Positions 6,833 to 15,100 of a stretch of DNA of 64,000 bases are shown piece after piece (within the stretch, counting starts at the first letter, position 1; the number at the start of each line of letters is the position of its first letter). The notes under the pieces are model-generated. The model searched no databases. It was not told the origin of the DNA and worked only from the letters and a program-made list of their open reading frames with translations. The DNA lies in contig CAYUVW010000005.1 of the NCBI GenBank assembly GCA_964448405.1, positions 1 to 64,000 of the forward strand, in the 5' to 3' direction. This stretch comes from DAORHV01 sp964448405. Its GTDB lineage: Bacteria > Patescibacteriota > Gracilibacteria > Peribacterales > Peribacteraceae. The position numbers were made by a program, and so were the translations under genes.

Positions 6833-8869
6833 GTGCCACACTTGAAGGATGAATTGTCGGCCGCGCTCCTGAAGACCACGGGTGCGTTCATCGATGGGTT
6901 GAAATCCATGGAAATAGAAACGGTGGAAGACCTGCTGTTGCATTATCCGCGCGACCACGAAGACCTCAGCGAAATGATGACGCTGTTGGAAGCTCCACTT
7001 GGACAGAAGGTCACGCTGCGTGGCGTGATCGGCAAGCTGAAAATGGTTCGCACCAGGAGCCGCAAGGTGCTGGTGCAGGGCCAGTTCACCGACGAAGAGG
7101 GGAACGTGGCGCAGGTGGTGTGGTTCAACCAAGCGCACATTCTGCGCATGCTCCACGACGGCCAGGACGTCACGCTGACGGGCAAGGTGGTGGAGGTGGG
7201 CTACAAGTTGCAGATCCAGAGCCCCACCTTCGAGAGTTCCACGCGCGGGCAACTCTTGCACGCCGGCCGCATCGTGCCGGTGTATCCGCAGACCGAGGGC
7301 ATTACCAGTCGCTGGCTGCGTGAGAAAATCGAACTGGTGCGCGGGGCGATTAAAGAATTCAAAGAAACATTGCCGGTCGAAGTCGTGGAATCCGAAAAGC
7401 TGATGAGCCGTGTGGAGGCCATTACGGAGCTGCACTACCCGACCACGCCCGAGAAGCTCACCGCCGCCAAGGACCGCTTTGCGTTCGAGGAGATGTTCGC
7501 CATTCAGCGCGACGCTCTGGAGCGCAAAAAGGAATGGCAGGGCGAGCGCCAGTCACGCCTGCAGATCGCCATGGACCCGGAGGTGATTAGGGCGTTCTTC
7601 GATTCGCTGTCGTTCAAGCCGACCGACGGCCAGCGCGTGGCGATTTACGAAATTTTAAAGGACATGGAACAAGACCGGCCGATGTCGCGCTTGCTGGAAG
7701 GCGACGTGGGATCGGGCAAGACGCTAGTGGCCGTGGCGGTGATCATCCATGCCATCCGGCGCGGAGGTCAGAGCGCGGTGATGGTTCCGACCGAAGTCTT
7801 GGCCAAACAGCACGCCGCGAGCATTGCGCGCATGCTGCTGAATTTCCACGCCTTCGTGCAGAAGACCGACAATCCGGCGTACGCACATCTCAAAAGCATC
7901 AGATTGCCCACTATCGCGCTTCTGACCGGCTCGACCGTGCAGAGCGAGGCCGACGGCATCCGGCGCAGCCTGGGGGCAGGATTGACGGACGTGGTGATCG
8001 GTACGCATGCGCTGATTGAAGACAAAGTCTCATTCAAGAACCTGGTGCTCGCGATTGTGGACGAGCAACACCGCTTCGGCGTGGCGCAGCGGCAGCGCCT
8101 GAAGGACAAGGGCAGCCCGCACTTCCTGAGCATGACCGCGACACCCATCCCGCGCACGCTGGCACTCACGGCCTTCGGGGACCATGACTTGTCGGTGCTC
8201 ACCGAGAAGCCGGGCAACAGAAAAAAGATTGAAACCAAAGTCGTCTCACCGAGTGGCCGCAAGACGGTGGAGCTGTTCATCGATCATCAGATCGGGGAGG
8301 GGAGACAGGTGTTCGTGATTTGCCCGTTGATTACCGAATCCACCGAGGACAGCATGGCCGAAGTCCGCAGCGTGGACGCCGAGGAGAAGCGGCTGAGCGA
8401 GGCTTTTCAGCATCGCAAGATCGCCAAGCTGCACGGCAAGATGACGCCGCAGGAGAAAGACGACGTCATGCGGCGGTTTAAGGACAAGGAGTTCGACATT
8501 CTCGTTTCTACTTCCGTCATCGAGGTCGGTATCGATATCCCGAACAGCACCATCATCGTAATTGAAGGCAGCGAACGCTTCGGGCTGTCGCAGTTGCACC
8601 AGTTCCGCGGACGCGTGGGGCGCAGCGACCACCACAGCTACTGCTTCCTGTTTACGACCACGCCGCAGCAGGCCAGCTCGCAGCGGCTGAAGGCCATGGA
8701 GGAACACGACTCGGGCTTCATGCTGGCGGAGATAGATCTGCAGCTGCGCGGGCCGGGAGAGTTGTATGGCTTCAGGCAGAGTGGATTGCCGGAGATGCGG
8801 TTTGGCTCTCTGTTGAATCCGGCGATGGTGTCGAGGGCGAGGAAGGCGGCGGAGAGGGTTATTTCTTAG
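6833..8869 (+). CDS. recG: ATP-dependent DNA helicase RecG
   Basis: Branch-migration helicase that remodels stalled forks and Holliday junctions. The 678-aa length is normal for RecG. The N-terminal wedge/OB domain spans about residues 50-150. The helicase core contains GDVGSGKT (Walker A), DEQHRFG (motif II), SMTATPIPRTLA (motif III) and the RecG-typical FRGRVGRS (motif VI). The GTG at 6833 is chosen because TACAAT lies 7 nt upstream; a GTG at 6809 would lie upstream of the promoter. The stop overlaps that of the convergent KAP gene by 4 nt. Confidence 0.95.
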   Translation: MPHLKDELSAALLKTTGAFIDGLKSMEIETVEDLLLHYPRDHEDLSEMMTLLEAPLGQKVTLRGVIGKLKMVRTRSRKVLVQGQFTDEEGNVAQVVWFNQAHILRMLHDGQDVTLTGKVVEVGYKLQIQSPTFESSTRGQLLHAGRIVPVYPQTEGITSRWLREKIELVRGAIKEFKETLPVEVVESEKLMSRVEAITELHYPTTPEKLTAAKDRFAFEEMFAIQRDALERKKEWQGERQSRLQIAMDPEVIRAFFDSLSFKPTDGQRVAIYEILKDMEQDRPMSRLLEGDVGSGKTLVAVAVIIHAIRRGGQSAVMVPTEVLAKQHAASIARMLLNFHAFVQKTDNPAYAHLKSIRLPTIALLTGSTVQSEADGIRRSLGAGLTDVVIGTHALIEDKVSFKNLVLAIVDEQHRFGVAQRQRLKDKGSPHFLSMTATPIPRTLALTAFGDHDLSVLTEKPGNRKKIETKVVSPSGRKTVELFIDHQIGEGRQVFVICPLITESTEDSMAEVRSVDAEEKRLSEAFQHRKIAKLHGKMTPQEKDDVMRRFKDKEFDILVSTSVIEVGIDIPNSTIIVIEGSERFGLSQLHQFRGRVGRSDHHSYCFLFTTTPQQASSQRLKAMEEHDSGFMLAEIDLQLRGPGELYGFRQSGLPEMRFGSLLNPAMVSRARKAAERVIS

Positions 8870-10170
8870 ACTTTAGTTCGCCTAAGCGCATTCAGAGCAT
8901 CGGATAGCTGCTCGTCATTTATTGACTGTCTATCATTATGAGTTTTGCTATAGCCAAACCTCAAAATTTCTCGAATTAACCTTTGCTCATGTGGCGCCAG
9001 TAGGTTATCCACTTCTCGATCGCTACTTCTTGTAGCAGAGGGGTTTGTAATGCGCGCATAAATGTTAGTTAGCCATGTTGCAGCATTTTCAGATGCAAAA
9101 ATTTTGGGAAATCGAGCCATCAAAAAACTCATAACAAAAACATCCATTTTTCTAGAAACATATTCCATTCCGGATCTTCGAAATGCAGACTCTGCGTAGC
9201 TTCTCAGTGCTTGTCCGCCAAATAAGAAGCGCATTCCGAATTGATGCAAATAATGCTTAGTTTTTCTTGGCTCTGAAGCAAAGCGAGAAAGGAATTCAGC
9301 AATATAAATTCGCTCCCTTTCCTCGTCGGCCAAAGAATATGTATCTAGAACTTCATTTACAATACTAAGGACATTTACCCCTGGTAAATCGAATGAATAA
9401 TGAATAATTTTCATTAAATATTCATCGCCATAACCATCGTGCAAATCATATTTCTTCTCGATCATTGAGGAAACCACTCGACGATCTATAGCCAATACAA
9501 AAATCGTTTTATCAATGAATAAGAAATTTTTTAGAGCTTCGAGTAGCTTAACAGCATTTTCTGGTAAACATCGATCTAAATCATCAATAAATATTACCAA
9601 CAGCTCTTTCCCACTTGCTTCTAAGTTGCTGTTCACCGCTTCTTGGAATGTTTCGCGAAAGCTCTCGACGCTATCAATCCATGACTCATGTTCGCTTTGA
9701 ATTAAATTCTCCCACATCTCCATGTCATCTCGAATTTCTTTTGGGTCGATATTTACAGCGCCGAGAGATGCGAGGGAGGATCCCTGTCGAACTACCGAAG
9801 AGGCTACTGTTAGTAAATTTCGTGCGTGCTTTTTCCACTTAGTTCCTTTTAGCTTAAGAGTATTTTCAATCTTTCGTAGCAGTGCGAAGAGCAGATCGCT
9901 ATCGTTAGCATACTCATACTTCCATGGCTCAAAATAAACAGTTTGTATCTTTGCCTTTCCAGGGTCGCTCTGGATCTTGTCCATCAAAAGATGCAAAAGC
10001 GTAGATTTGCCACTTCCCCAATTTCCGAAGATGCCTAAGCAATTGGGTGGATCTAATTCCATGATAACAGTCTCAAGCAGTTGCCCTGCTAGTTTTTCAA
10101 AATCAAACTTATCACCGGCTCCAATTTTCTCAATGTGCCTTTCCCTTGGAAGTCGTTTGCCCATATACAA
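8866..10170 (-). CDS. KAP-family P-loop NTPase, AT-rich accessory gene
   Basis: A 434-aa protein with Walker A GNWGSGKST (about residues 49-57), the KAP hallmark FEPWKYE (80-86) and Walker B FIDDLDRC (194-201). No membrane helices are inserted between the Walker motifs, unlike classical KAP proteins, so a soluble form is likely. Base composition is clearly more AT-rich than all flanking genes. It is also one of very few genes here with a Shine-Dalgarno (AGGAG, 6-7 nt before a TTG at 10170; an ATG lies two codons downstream). Both facts point to horizontal acquisition. KAP NTPases occur in phage-defence and plasmid contexts, but no partner gene is next to it. Confidence 0.85.
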   Translation of the reverse strand: MYMGKRLPRERHIEKIGAGDKFDFEKLAGQLLETVIMELDPPNCLGIFGNWGSGKSTLLHLLMDKIQSDPGKAKIQTVYFEPWKYEYANDSDLLFALLRKIENTLKLKGTKWKKHARNLLTVASSVVRQGSSLASLGAVNIDPKEIRDDMEMWENLIQSEHESWIDSVESFRETFQEAVNSNLEASGKELLVIFIDDLDRCLPENAVKLLEALKNFLFIDKTIFVLAIDRRVVSSMIEKKYDLHDGYGDEYLMKIIHYSFDLPGVNVLSIVNEVLDTYSLADEERERIYIAEFLSRFASEPRKTKHYLHQFGMRFLFGGQALRSYAESAFRRSGMEYVSRKMDVFVMSFLMARFPKIFASENAATWLTNIYARITNPSATRSSDREVDNLLAPHEQRLIREILRFGYSKTHNDRQSINDEQLSDALNALRRTKV

Positions 10171-10386
10171 ATATTACTCCTAAATTAAAACAATCAATTT
10201 ATTTAACATTAATTCATCCACACGGTTTCCTGAATGAGTACTTCTTGCTTTCACCCAGAACGCGAATAGAGCGGGTATTGTGCATATTTGACGTTTGTAA
10301 ATGATTGTTTCCATTCATAATTACGTCGTTCCGCTGCTACGCGACATCACACTGCGGGTTTCCAGCGACCCAAGGTCAGCAGTGCC

Positions 10387-11475
10387 TTATTTGCTTTGCG
10401 TCACCCCCGCTCTCTTCTCCGCACGCCGAAACAACCACCCCGTTCCACCCCGCATGACCAACGTGCGCATGCGCAGCGAGCCGCGCTGCCACCTGGTCCA
10501 CGAACGTACCGACAGGTGTCCGGCTCCCGACCGCACCGCATGCAGCTGCTTGGAGGCATGGACAATCAGTCCCAGTGGCACGCGTGAAGACGTTCCCATA
10601 ACCAGGAAGATGCGGTTGCCCGCCGTGCGCGGCAGCGACGAGGCTTTGCGAACGGTGGCCGACGTGGTCCTTCGCACGTTCTGGAGTCCGCGCAGCAGGA
10701 TTTCGCGGAAGATGGGCATGAACGCGCCGTCGTTACCCACCGGCATGCCGTTGTTATCCACCACTTGCAGAATCACGCGTTCGCGCCGGAGCATGAACTT
10801 CACACTGAACGCGGCGGCGTACTGCATGTAGCCGCGAACGAGACCTTTTTTAAAGCGGCGGCCCGAAAACTGCACCGGGTGCAGTTGCTCCAGGCGGATT
10901 TTGCCGGTTTTCGTCTTGAACACGCGGAAGCTTAAGTCCAAGTCTTCGCAGAAATCCGTGACGGGGTTAAAGCCACCGGCTTTGCGGTACGCGTCGCGAC
11001 GGATGGCGAAGCTGAAGCCGCTGAGCCAATAGTGCCCGAACAGCACGCGATAGGCTTTCATCTGCAGCGGCATGAGTACGTTGAACAGCGCGTTGTCGAT
11101 GGTGCTGCAGTCCGAAATGCGCGGCAGGCCCGTTACCGCCACCACATCGTCGCCGTCGCGGAAGAGCTTCATGTACGCCTCCACCCAGTCGGGCGGCACC
11201 ACCGTGTCGGCATCCAGCGAGAAAATGGGGTCGCCTTGGGCGCAGGCGAAGCCGGTCGTACGCGCCGCGCCGCGCCCTTTCTGTGGCTCGTGCACAATGC
11301 GAAGTCCGGGCAGTTTGCCGCGATACGTTTCTGCCACTGCCGACGTGCGGTCGGTGGAGGCGTTATCCACTACAATAACCTCCATGCGTTCAGCGGTATT
11401 TTGCCGGGCGAGTCCTTCCAGACAGCGTCCGATATTCTCCTCTTCGTTGAACGCGGGAATAACGACCGAAATCAT
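10387..11475 (-). CDS. Family 2 glycosyltransferase
   Basis: Opens with ISVVIPAFNEEENIGRCLEGL, the nucleotide-binding start of GT2 enzymes. VVDNASTDRT and the DxD-type SLDADTVVPPDW follow near residues 35 and 95, and an acceptor/catalytic region carries FCEDLDLSFRV. The 362-aa protein ends in a basic tail without obvious membrane helices, so it is probably cytoplasmic or peripheral. It probably adds a sugar to a surface glycan. I chose the ATG at 11475 because the conserved fold begins there; ATG 11511 is an alternative, and the frame stays open to 11637 without similarity. Confidence 0.85.
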   Translation of the reverse strand: MISVVIPAFNEEENIGRCLEGLARQNTAERMEVIVVDNASTDRTSAVAETYRGKLPGLRIVHEPQKGRGAARTTGFACAQGDPIFSLDADTVVPPDWVEAYMKLFRDGDDVVAVTGLPRISDCSTIDNALFNVLMPLQMKAYRVLFGHYWLSGFSFAIRRDAYRKAGGFNPVTDFCEDLDLSFRVFKTKTGKIRLEQLHPVQFSGRRFKKGLVRGYMQYAAAFSVKFMLRRERVILQVVDNNGMPVGNDGAFMPIFREILLRGLQNVRRTTSATVRKASSLPRTAGNRIFLVMGTSSRVPLGLIVHASKQLHAVRSGAGHLSVRSWTRWQRGSLRMRTLVMRGGTGWLFRRAEKRAGVTQSK

Positions 11476-11571
11476 AGTTGCAGCTTGCAGGAAGCGTCGC
11501 GGTGCGTCCATTGTCGTTGCGTACGTGGCAGCGGTTTTGGCTTGGATGCTTGAATGAATGCGTATTTCTCC

Positions 11572-11599
11572 TTGTACAGTAAACTTTCCTTCGTATACT
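11572..11599 (+). promoter_or_regulatory. Promoter of the small membrane protein at 11636
   Basis: TTGTAC (11572-11577), a 16-nt spacer and TATACT (11594-11599), 36 nt before the ATG at 11636. The leader contains CAGGTA but no good Shine-Dalgarno. Confidence 0.65.
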
Positions 11600-11635
11600 G
11601 CCGCGAGTTCCGCCGATCCTTTCAGGTACCGTTCC

Positions 11636-12025
11636 ATGCCTCTGCAGATGGCTCACGCGCTGGGATTCGGCTTCTGCTGGATTTCTCTGTCGCTGTTCCT
11701 CGCGGCCATGCCCGTCTTCGGCCGCACCAAGCTGCAACGCGCCAACCGCCTTCCCATCACCTCCGCGCAGAAGAAGGAGCGGCGCAGCATCGTCGTCACC
11801 GGCATCGTGTCCGCATGCTGCGGCACGCTCGTCGCGTACTTCCACGCCGACGGCAGCAATCTGATCCCGACCATGCTCCTCGCGCTCGTGGCCGCGGCGG
11901 TCGTCGCCACGGTCATGCTGCTGCCGCGCGTCTTCGGCGTCGATGGACGCCAAACGCAGGACCGGCCGCCCGTCACGGGCTACCGGGCCAAGCCCCCGGC
12001 CGACCGGGACGGCCCGCACACCTGA
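11636..12025 (+). CDS. Small membrane protein of unknown function
   Basis: A 129-aa product with three hydrophobic segments (about residues 6-24, 46-65 and 75-95), separated by a basic cytoplasmic loop containing AQKKERR, and a polar Pro/Arg-rich tail. No family recognised. Long frames also exist on both strands over this GC-rich stretch, but only this frame gives a sensible membrane topology and has a promoter. Confidence 0.6.
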   Translation: MPLQMAHALGFGFCWISLSLFLAAMPVFGRTKLQRANRLPITSAQKKERRSIVVTGIVSACCGTLVAYFHADGSNLIPTMLLALVAAAVVATVMLLPRVFGVDGRQTQDRPPVTGYRAKPPADRDGPHT

Positions 12026-12075
12026 CAAATCCTCCGGGTACCCACGCAAGGGTGCCCACCACACAGGCGGAACTA

Positions 12076-12100
12076 CCGGCAGCACACATCGTGCTGCCGG
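12076..12100. repeat. Hairpin between convergent genes
   Basis: Perfect 10-bp stem CCGGCAGCAC / GTGCTGCCGG with loop ACATC. No adjacent T-run in the direction of either gene, though an A6 tract (T6 on the minus strand) lies at about 12109. Possible transcription end for both neighbours. Confidence 0.5.
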
Positions 12101-12119
12101 GCCTCCTAAAAAATGCACC

Positions 12120-12824
12120 TTAGTTCCTCACCACTTTCACCGTGCCACGAATGCCCGGGTGTCGCATGTCGTGGTAGTAGAACGTGCCGACTTCTGCGAA
12201 GGAATACGATGCCTCTTCGCCTTCGTCCAACGTGACGGTGTGGAAATCGAAATTATCGCCGCGCAGGGCGTAGTCGTCGTCGCTCAAGTTCAACCAGGTG
12301 ATCATAGTGCCGACTTTCACGGTGAGCGTGCCGGGGTGAAAGCCTCCGTTGTACATGGTTACGGTCACGGCCGGCGGATAGTATTTGGGCGTGGCTGCGC
12401 GGTAACGGCGGTTGGTCGTTACAGGTTGTACCGGCGGCGGAGTGGTGTATTCCTCGTAGTAGCTCGGCAGGTCCGTCGTGGGGTTGGTGTAGCGGGGGAG
12501 TACGTCGGCGTCGTAGTGGTACGAACGGCGGTAGTACTTGTCGTAGTACTGGTTGTAGCTGTCGTAACCGGGGTTGTAGTAGTCGTTGTAGATTTGGCTC
12601 TGGTAGCCGGGGTAGCTGTAGACCGGACTCACATACGGAGAGGTCGGGTACATGTAGCCCTGCTGGTAGTACGTCGGATTCACCTGTTGCTGGTAGTACG
12701 CGGGGTAGGTGGAATAGTCGGGGTAGGCCGACGACGAGTAGTCGTAGTAGGCCAAGGCGCCGGTTGGTGCGAGCGCCAGAGCCAACGAAGCGAGCGTAAG
12801 CGTGAGCTGTGTCCGAGTAGTCAT
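12120..12824 (-). CDS. Exported Tyr-rich protein with a degenerate cupredoxin-like domain
   Basis: A 234-aa protein. Residues 1-25 are a clear signal peptide ending in ALA. Residues 26-115 are extremely Tyr-rich (YYDYSSS, YYQQ, YYNPGYDSYNQYYDKYY). Residues 150-234 fit a plastocyanin/cupredoxin fold: VTMYNGGFHPGTLTVKVG, TWLNLSDDD, then FAEVGTFYYHDMRHPGIRGTV. In copper proteins the YYC..HP segment carries the Cys ligand; here Cys is replaced by His, and the usual first His (PHTV) is missing. A type-1 copper site is therefore unlikely. The start is the ATG at the signal peptide, not the longer frame to 12860. Confidence 0.8.
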   Translation of the reverse strand: MTTRTQLTLTLASLALALAPTGALAYYDYSSSAYPDYSTYPAYYQQQVNPTYYQQGYMYPTSPYVSPVYSYPGYQSQIYNDYYNPGYDSYNQYYDKYYRRSYHYDADVLPRYTNPTTDLPSYYEEYTTPPPVQPVTTNRRYRAATPKYYPPAVTVTMYNGGFHPGTLTVKVGTMITWLNLSDDDYALRGDNFDFHTVTLDEGEEASYSFAEVGTFYYHDMRHPGIRGTVKVVRN

Positions 12825-13033
12825 AGGAGATGATTGTAGGAGTCTTGAATGCCGCTGCAAGTGCTTGCTCTGGCAAACTTTCCACTTTTTTGACGCTCAA
12901 AAACAGGATTCCGATACATTGGCTCTTGAGCGACATTTCTTTGGTCATCTGCAAGTCCCCACCGTTGACAGTCGATTTCACCAAGCGTACACCGTGTGGG
13001 ACTTCGGCACAGTTGTGTCGACATCACAAATTC

Positions 13034-14659
13034 ATGAACAGAGTTTTCCGAGAAATCGCGCAGAACTGGAAATCGGGCCTCACCGTGGCCATGGTCTCGG
13101 TGCCGCTTTCGCTGGCTTTGGCGATTGCATCGGGAGCAACGCCCGTCATGGGTATTATTACGGCGGTGTGGGCCGGCTTGGTGGCGGCCGCGCTGGGTGG
13201 CAGCGAATACAACGTCGTCGGTCCGGCCGGAGCATTGTCTGGAATTTTGGCGGCGTTCGCGCTGACGGTGGGCGTGCAGTATTTGCCGCTGCTGGCACTG
13301 TTGTCGGGCGCACTGGTGTTCGTGTGCTACATCTTCAAGTGGGAAAAATACCTGGTGTTCATTCCGTCCAGCGTCATGCACGGTTTTACGCTGGGCGTGG
13401 GTCTTACCATCGGTCTGGGCCAACTGAATTCGGCATTGGGTCTTTCCGGTCTGCCGGTACATGAATCTGCACTTCTGAACATCTGGGAGTCGCTGACGCA
13501 CGTATCGCAATTCAATCCGCTGACTGCGGGCTTGTTTCTCAGTCTGCTTCTTTTGCTGTTCGTTCTGGCGCGGTTCTTTCCGCGCATCCCCGGAGCGGTG
13601 GTCGTTGCCGTGCTGGGCATTGCAGTCGGCTATGCATCTGAAAGGCAGTTGTTGCCGCTGGCAATTACCACCCTGCATTCCAAATACGGCGCATTGCAGG
13701 CCACGCTCATTCAAGTGCCGACATTCTCGTTGCCACCGCTGAGCATGAATCTGTTGAAGGCCGCGTTCACCGTGGCGGTGGTCGCCGTGCTGGAGACGTT
13801 GCTGTCGGCAAAAATCGTGGATGGCATGACCGGTACGCGGTTCAATCAGCGCCGCGAAGTATTCGGCTTGGCCTGGGCCAACATTGCATCGGGTCTGGCC
13901 GGCGGATTGCCGGCAACCGGAGTGCTGGTACGCACCGCGCTGAACGCCAAAACAGGGGCCAAGTCGCGCTGGTCATCGGGAATCAACGCCGTGTTCGTGC
14001 TGCTCATTGCACTGGTCCTGTTCCCGGGTTTCCAGTATTTGCCGCTGGCGGCAGTGGCGGCGATTCTGGTGTTCGCGTCCATTCGCATGGTGGAGGTGCA
14101 TCACTTCAAGAAAATCTTCCTGTTCGACCAGAGCTCCTTTTGGCTTTCCATCGTTGTTGCATTGCTCACGTTCGGCGTGGATCCCATGATCGGACTGCTG
14201 GTGGGTGCAACGGTGGCGCTGTTGGCTTTTGCACAACACTTGTCGCGCGGCCAGAGTGAGCTGACGCTGCACCGCGACCACAAGCTTGTCGCACGCATTC
14301 CGCATCATCGCTTGTGCGATTACAAAGAGCCTATGGATGTGGTGGTGTACCGCTTTGCCGGAGAACTCACGTACTTCAACGGCGCATCGCACGAAGATTC
14401 GATTAAAAAAATTCCGGCCGATACGCTTATTTTCAGCCTGCGCAATTTGTTCTACATCGACTTGGACGGCTTGGACGTTCTGCGCGAAATCGTCAAAAAC
14501 CGCAAAGCTGTTGGGAAAGATGTCATCATTACCGGAGCAGGGGAGTTCATTTTGCCGCTCCTGGAAAAAGCACCGTGGTTCGTGCACGAAGAAAAGCACG
14601 GCAAGGTCTTCAAGAGCACGACCGAAGCACTGAAATCGCTGGGATTTGTGATTGCGTAG
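13034..14659 (+). CDS. SulP-family anion transporter with STAS domain
   Basis: A 541-aa inner-membrane transporter. The SulP signature region is visible near residues 12-80 (VSVPLSLALAIASGATPVMG, then VVGPAGALSGILA). About 11-12 hydrophobic helices follow, and a cytoplasmic STAS domain occupies about residues 430-541, with LRNLFYIDLDGLDVLREI. Likely substrate is sulfate, bicarbonate or another small anion; sequence alone does not decide. The ATG at 13034 is chosen because the conserved N-terminus begins there; 68 codons of upstream open frame are not SulP-like. Confidence 0.9.
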   Translation: MNRVFREIAQNWKSGLTVAMVSVPLSLALAIASGATPVMGIITAVWAGLVAAALGGSEYNVVGPAGALSGILAAFALTVGVQYLPLLALLSGALVFVCYIFKWEKYLVFIPSSVMHGFTLGVGLTIGLGQLNSALGLSGLPVHESALLNIWESLTHVSQFNPLTAGLFLSLLLLLFVLARFFPRIPGAVVVAVLGIAVGYASERQLLPLAITTLHSKYGALQATLIQVPTFSLPPLSMNLLKAAFTVAVVAVLETLLSAKIVDGMTGTRFNQRREVFGLAWANIASGLAGGLPATGVLVRTALNAKTGAKSRWSSGINAVFVLLIALVLFPGFQYLPLAAVAAILVFASIRMVEVHHFKKIFLFDQSSFWLSIVVALLTFGVDPMIGLLVGATVALLAFAQHLSRGQSELTLHRDHKLVARIPHHRLCDYKEPMDVVVYRFAGELTYFNGASHEDSIKKIPADTLIFSLRNLFYIDLDGLDVLREIVKNRKAVGKDVIITGAGEFILPLLEKAPWFVHEEKHGKVFKSTTEALKSLGFVIA

Positions 14660-14713
14660 GCATACAGGCAAGATCGTAGCCCCTTTTCTTTTGGCTTACC
14701 CAAGCCATTCAAG

Positions 14714-14742
14714 TTGTCAGAAATCACTTTTTACGCTATAAT
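14714..14742 (+). promoter_or_regulatory. Consensus promoter upstream of the 14798 gene
   Basis: TTGTCA (14714-14719), a 17-nt spacer and TATAAT (14737-14742). One of the best sigma-70-type matches in the window. Confidence 0.85.
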
Positions 14743-14797
14743 TCTGAAATAGCAAGAATGTAAGCGCATGCTGTTCTTGTTTCTTTCCCCCACGTTT

Positions 14798-15076
14798 ATG
14801 TCCAATGCGAATACCCTTAAAGCGCGAGTCGAAGGCGAGACCATCGTGCTGTTCAAGGAAGGCCAAGAGGAATCACCTGCAGTGAGACACAACTTGAATG
14901 CCGTACTACAATCATTCGGCTTCGATATGCGCCAGTTGCTCTCCACATTCGAATACTCCTCGCGGATCGGCTTGCCGTTGGACGTTGCCACGCCGGAAAG
15001 CTTCGGAGCGCAGATGCGCCAGAACAAACTCTACGACGAGGGTCGCACGTCCGACGACGACCGTTTCGACGACTAG
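14798..15076 (+). CDS. Small acidic hypothetical protein
   Basis: A 92-aa soluble protein of unknown family, with an acidic C-terminus (TSDDDRFDD). I prefer the ATG at 14798; the ATG at 14768 would add a ten-residue hydrophobic start (LFLFLSPTF) that looks untranslated. Neither has a Shine-Dalgarno. The strong promoter at 14714 argues that it is really expressed. It converges on priA with a 24-nt gap. Confidence 0.65.
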   Translation: MSNANTLKARVEGETIVLFKEGQEESPAVRHNLNAVLQSFGFDMRQLLSTFEYSSRIGLPLDVATPESFGAQMRQNKLYDEGRTSDDDRFDD

Positions 15077-15100
15077 GTCGTCGCGAACGCCGTTCTGCGG

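Noticed and set aside
11554..12123. 189-codon alternative frame over the small membrane protein
   Set aside because: Arg/Pro/His-rich translation; the frame starting at 11636 has sensible membrane helices and a promoter.
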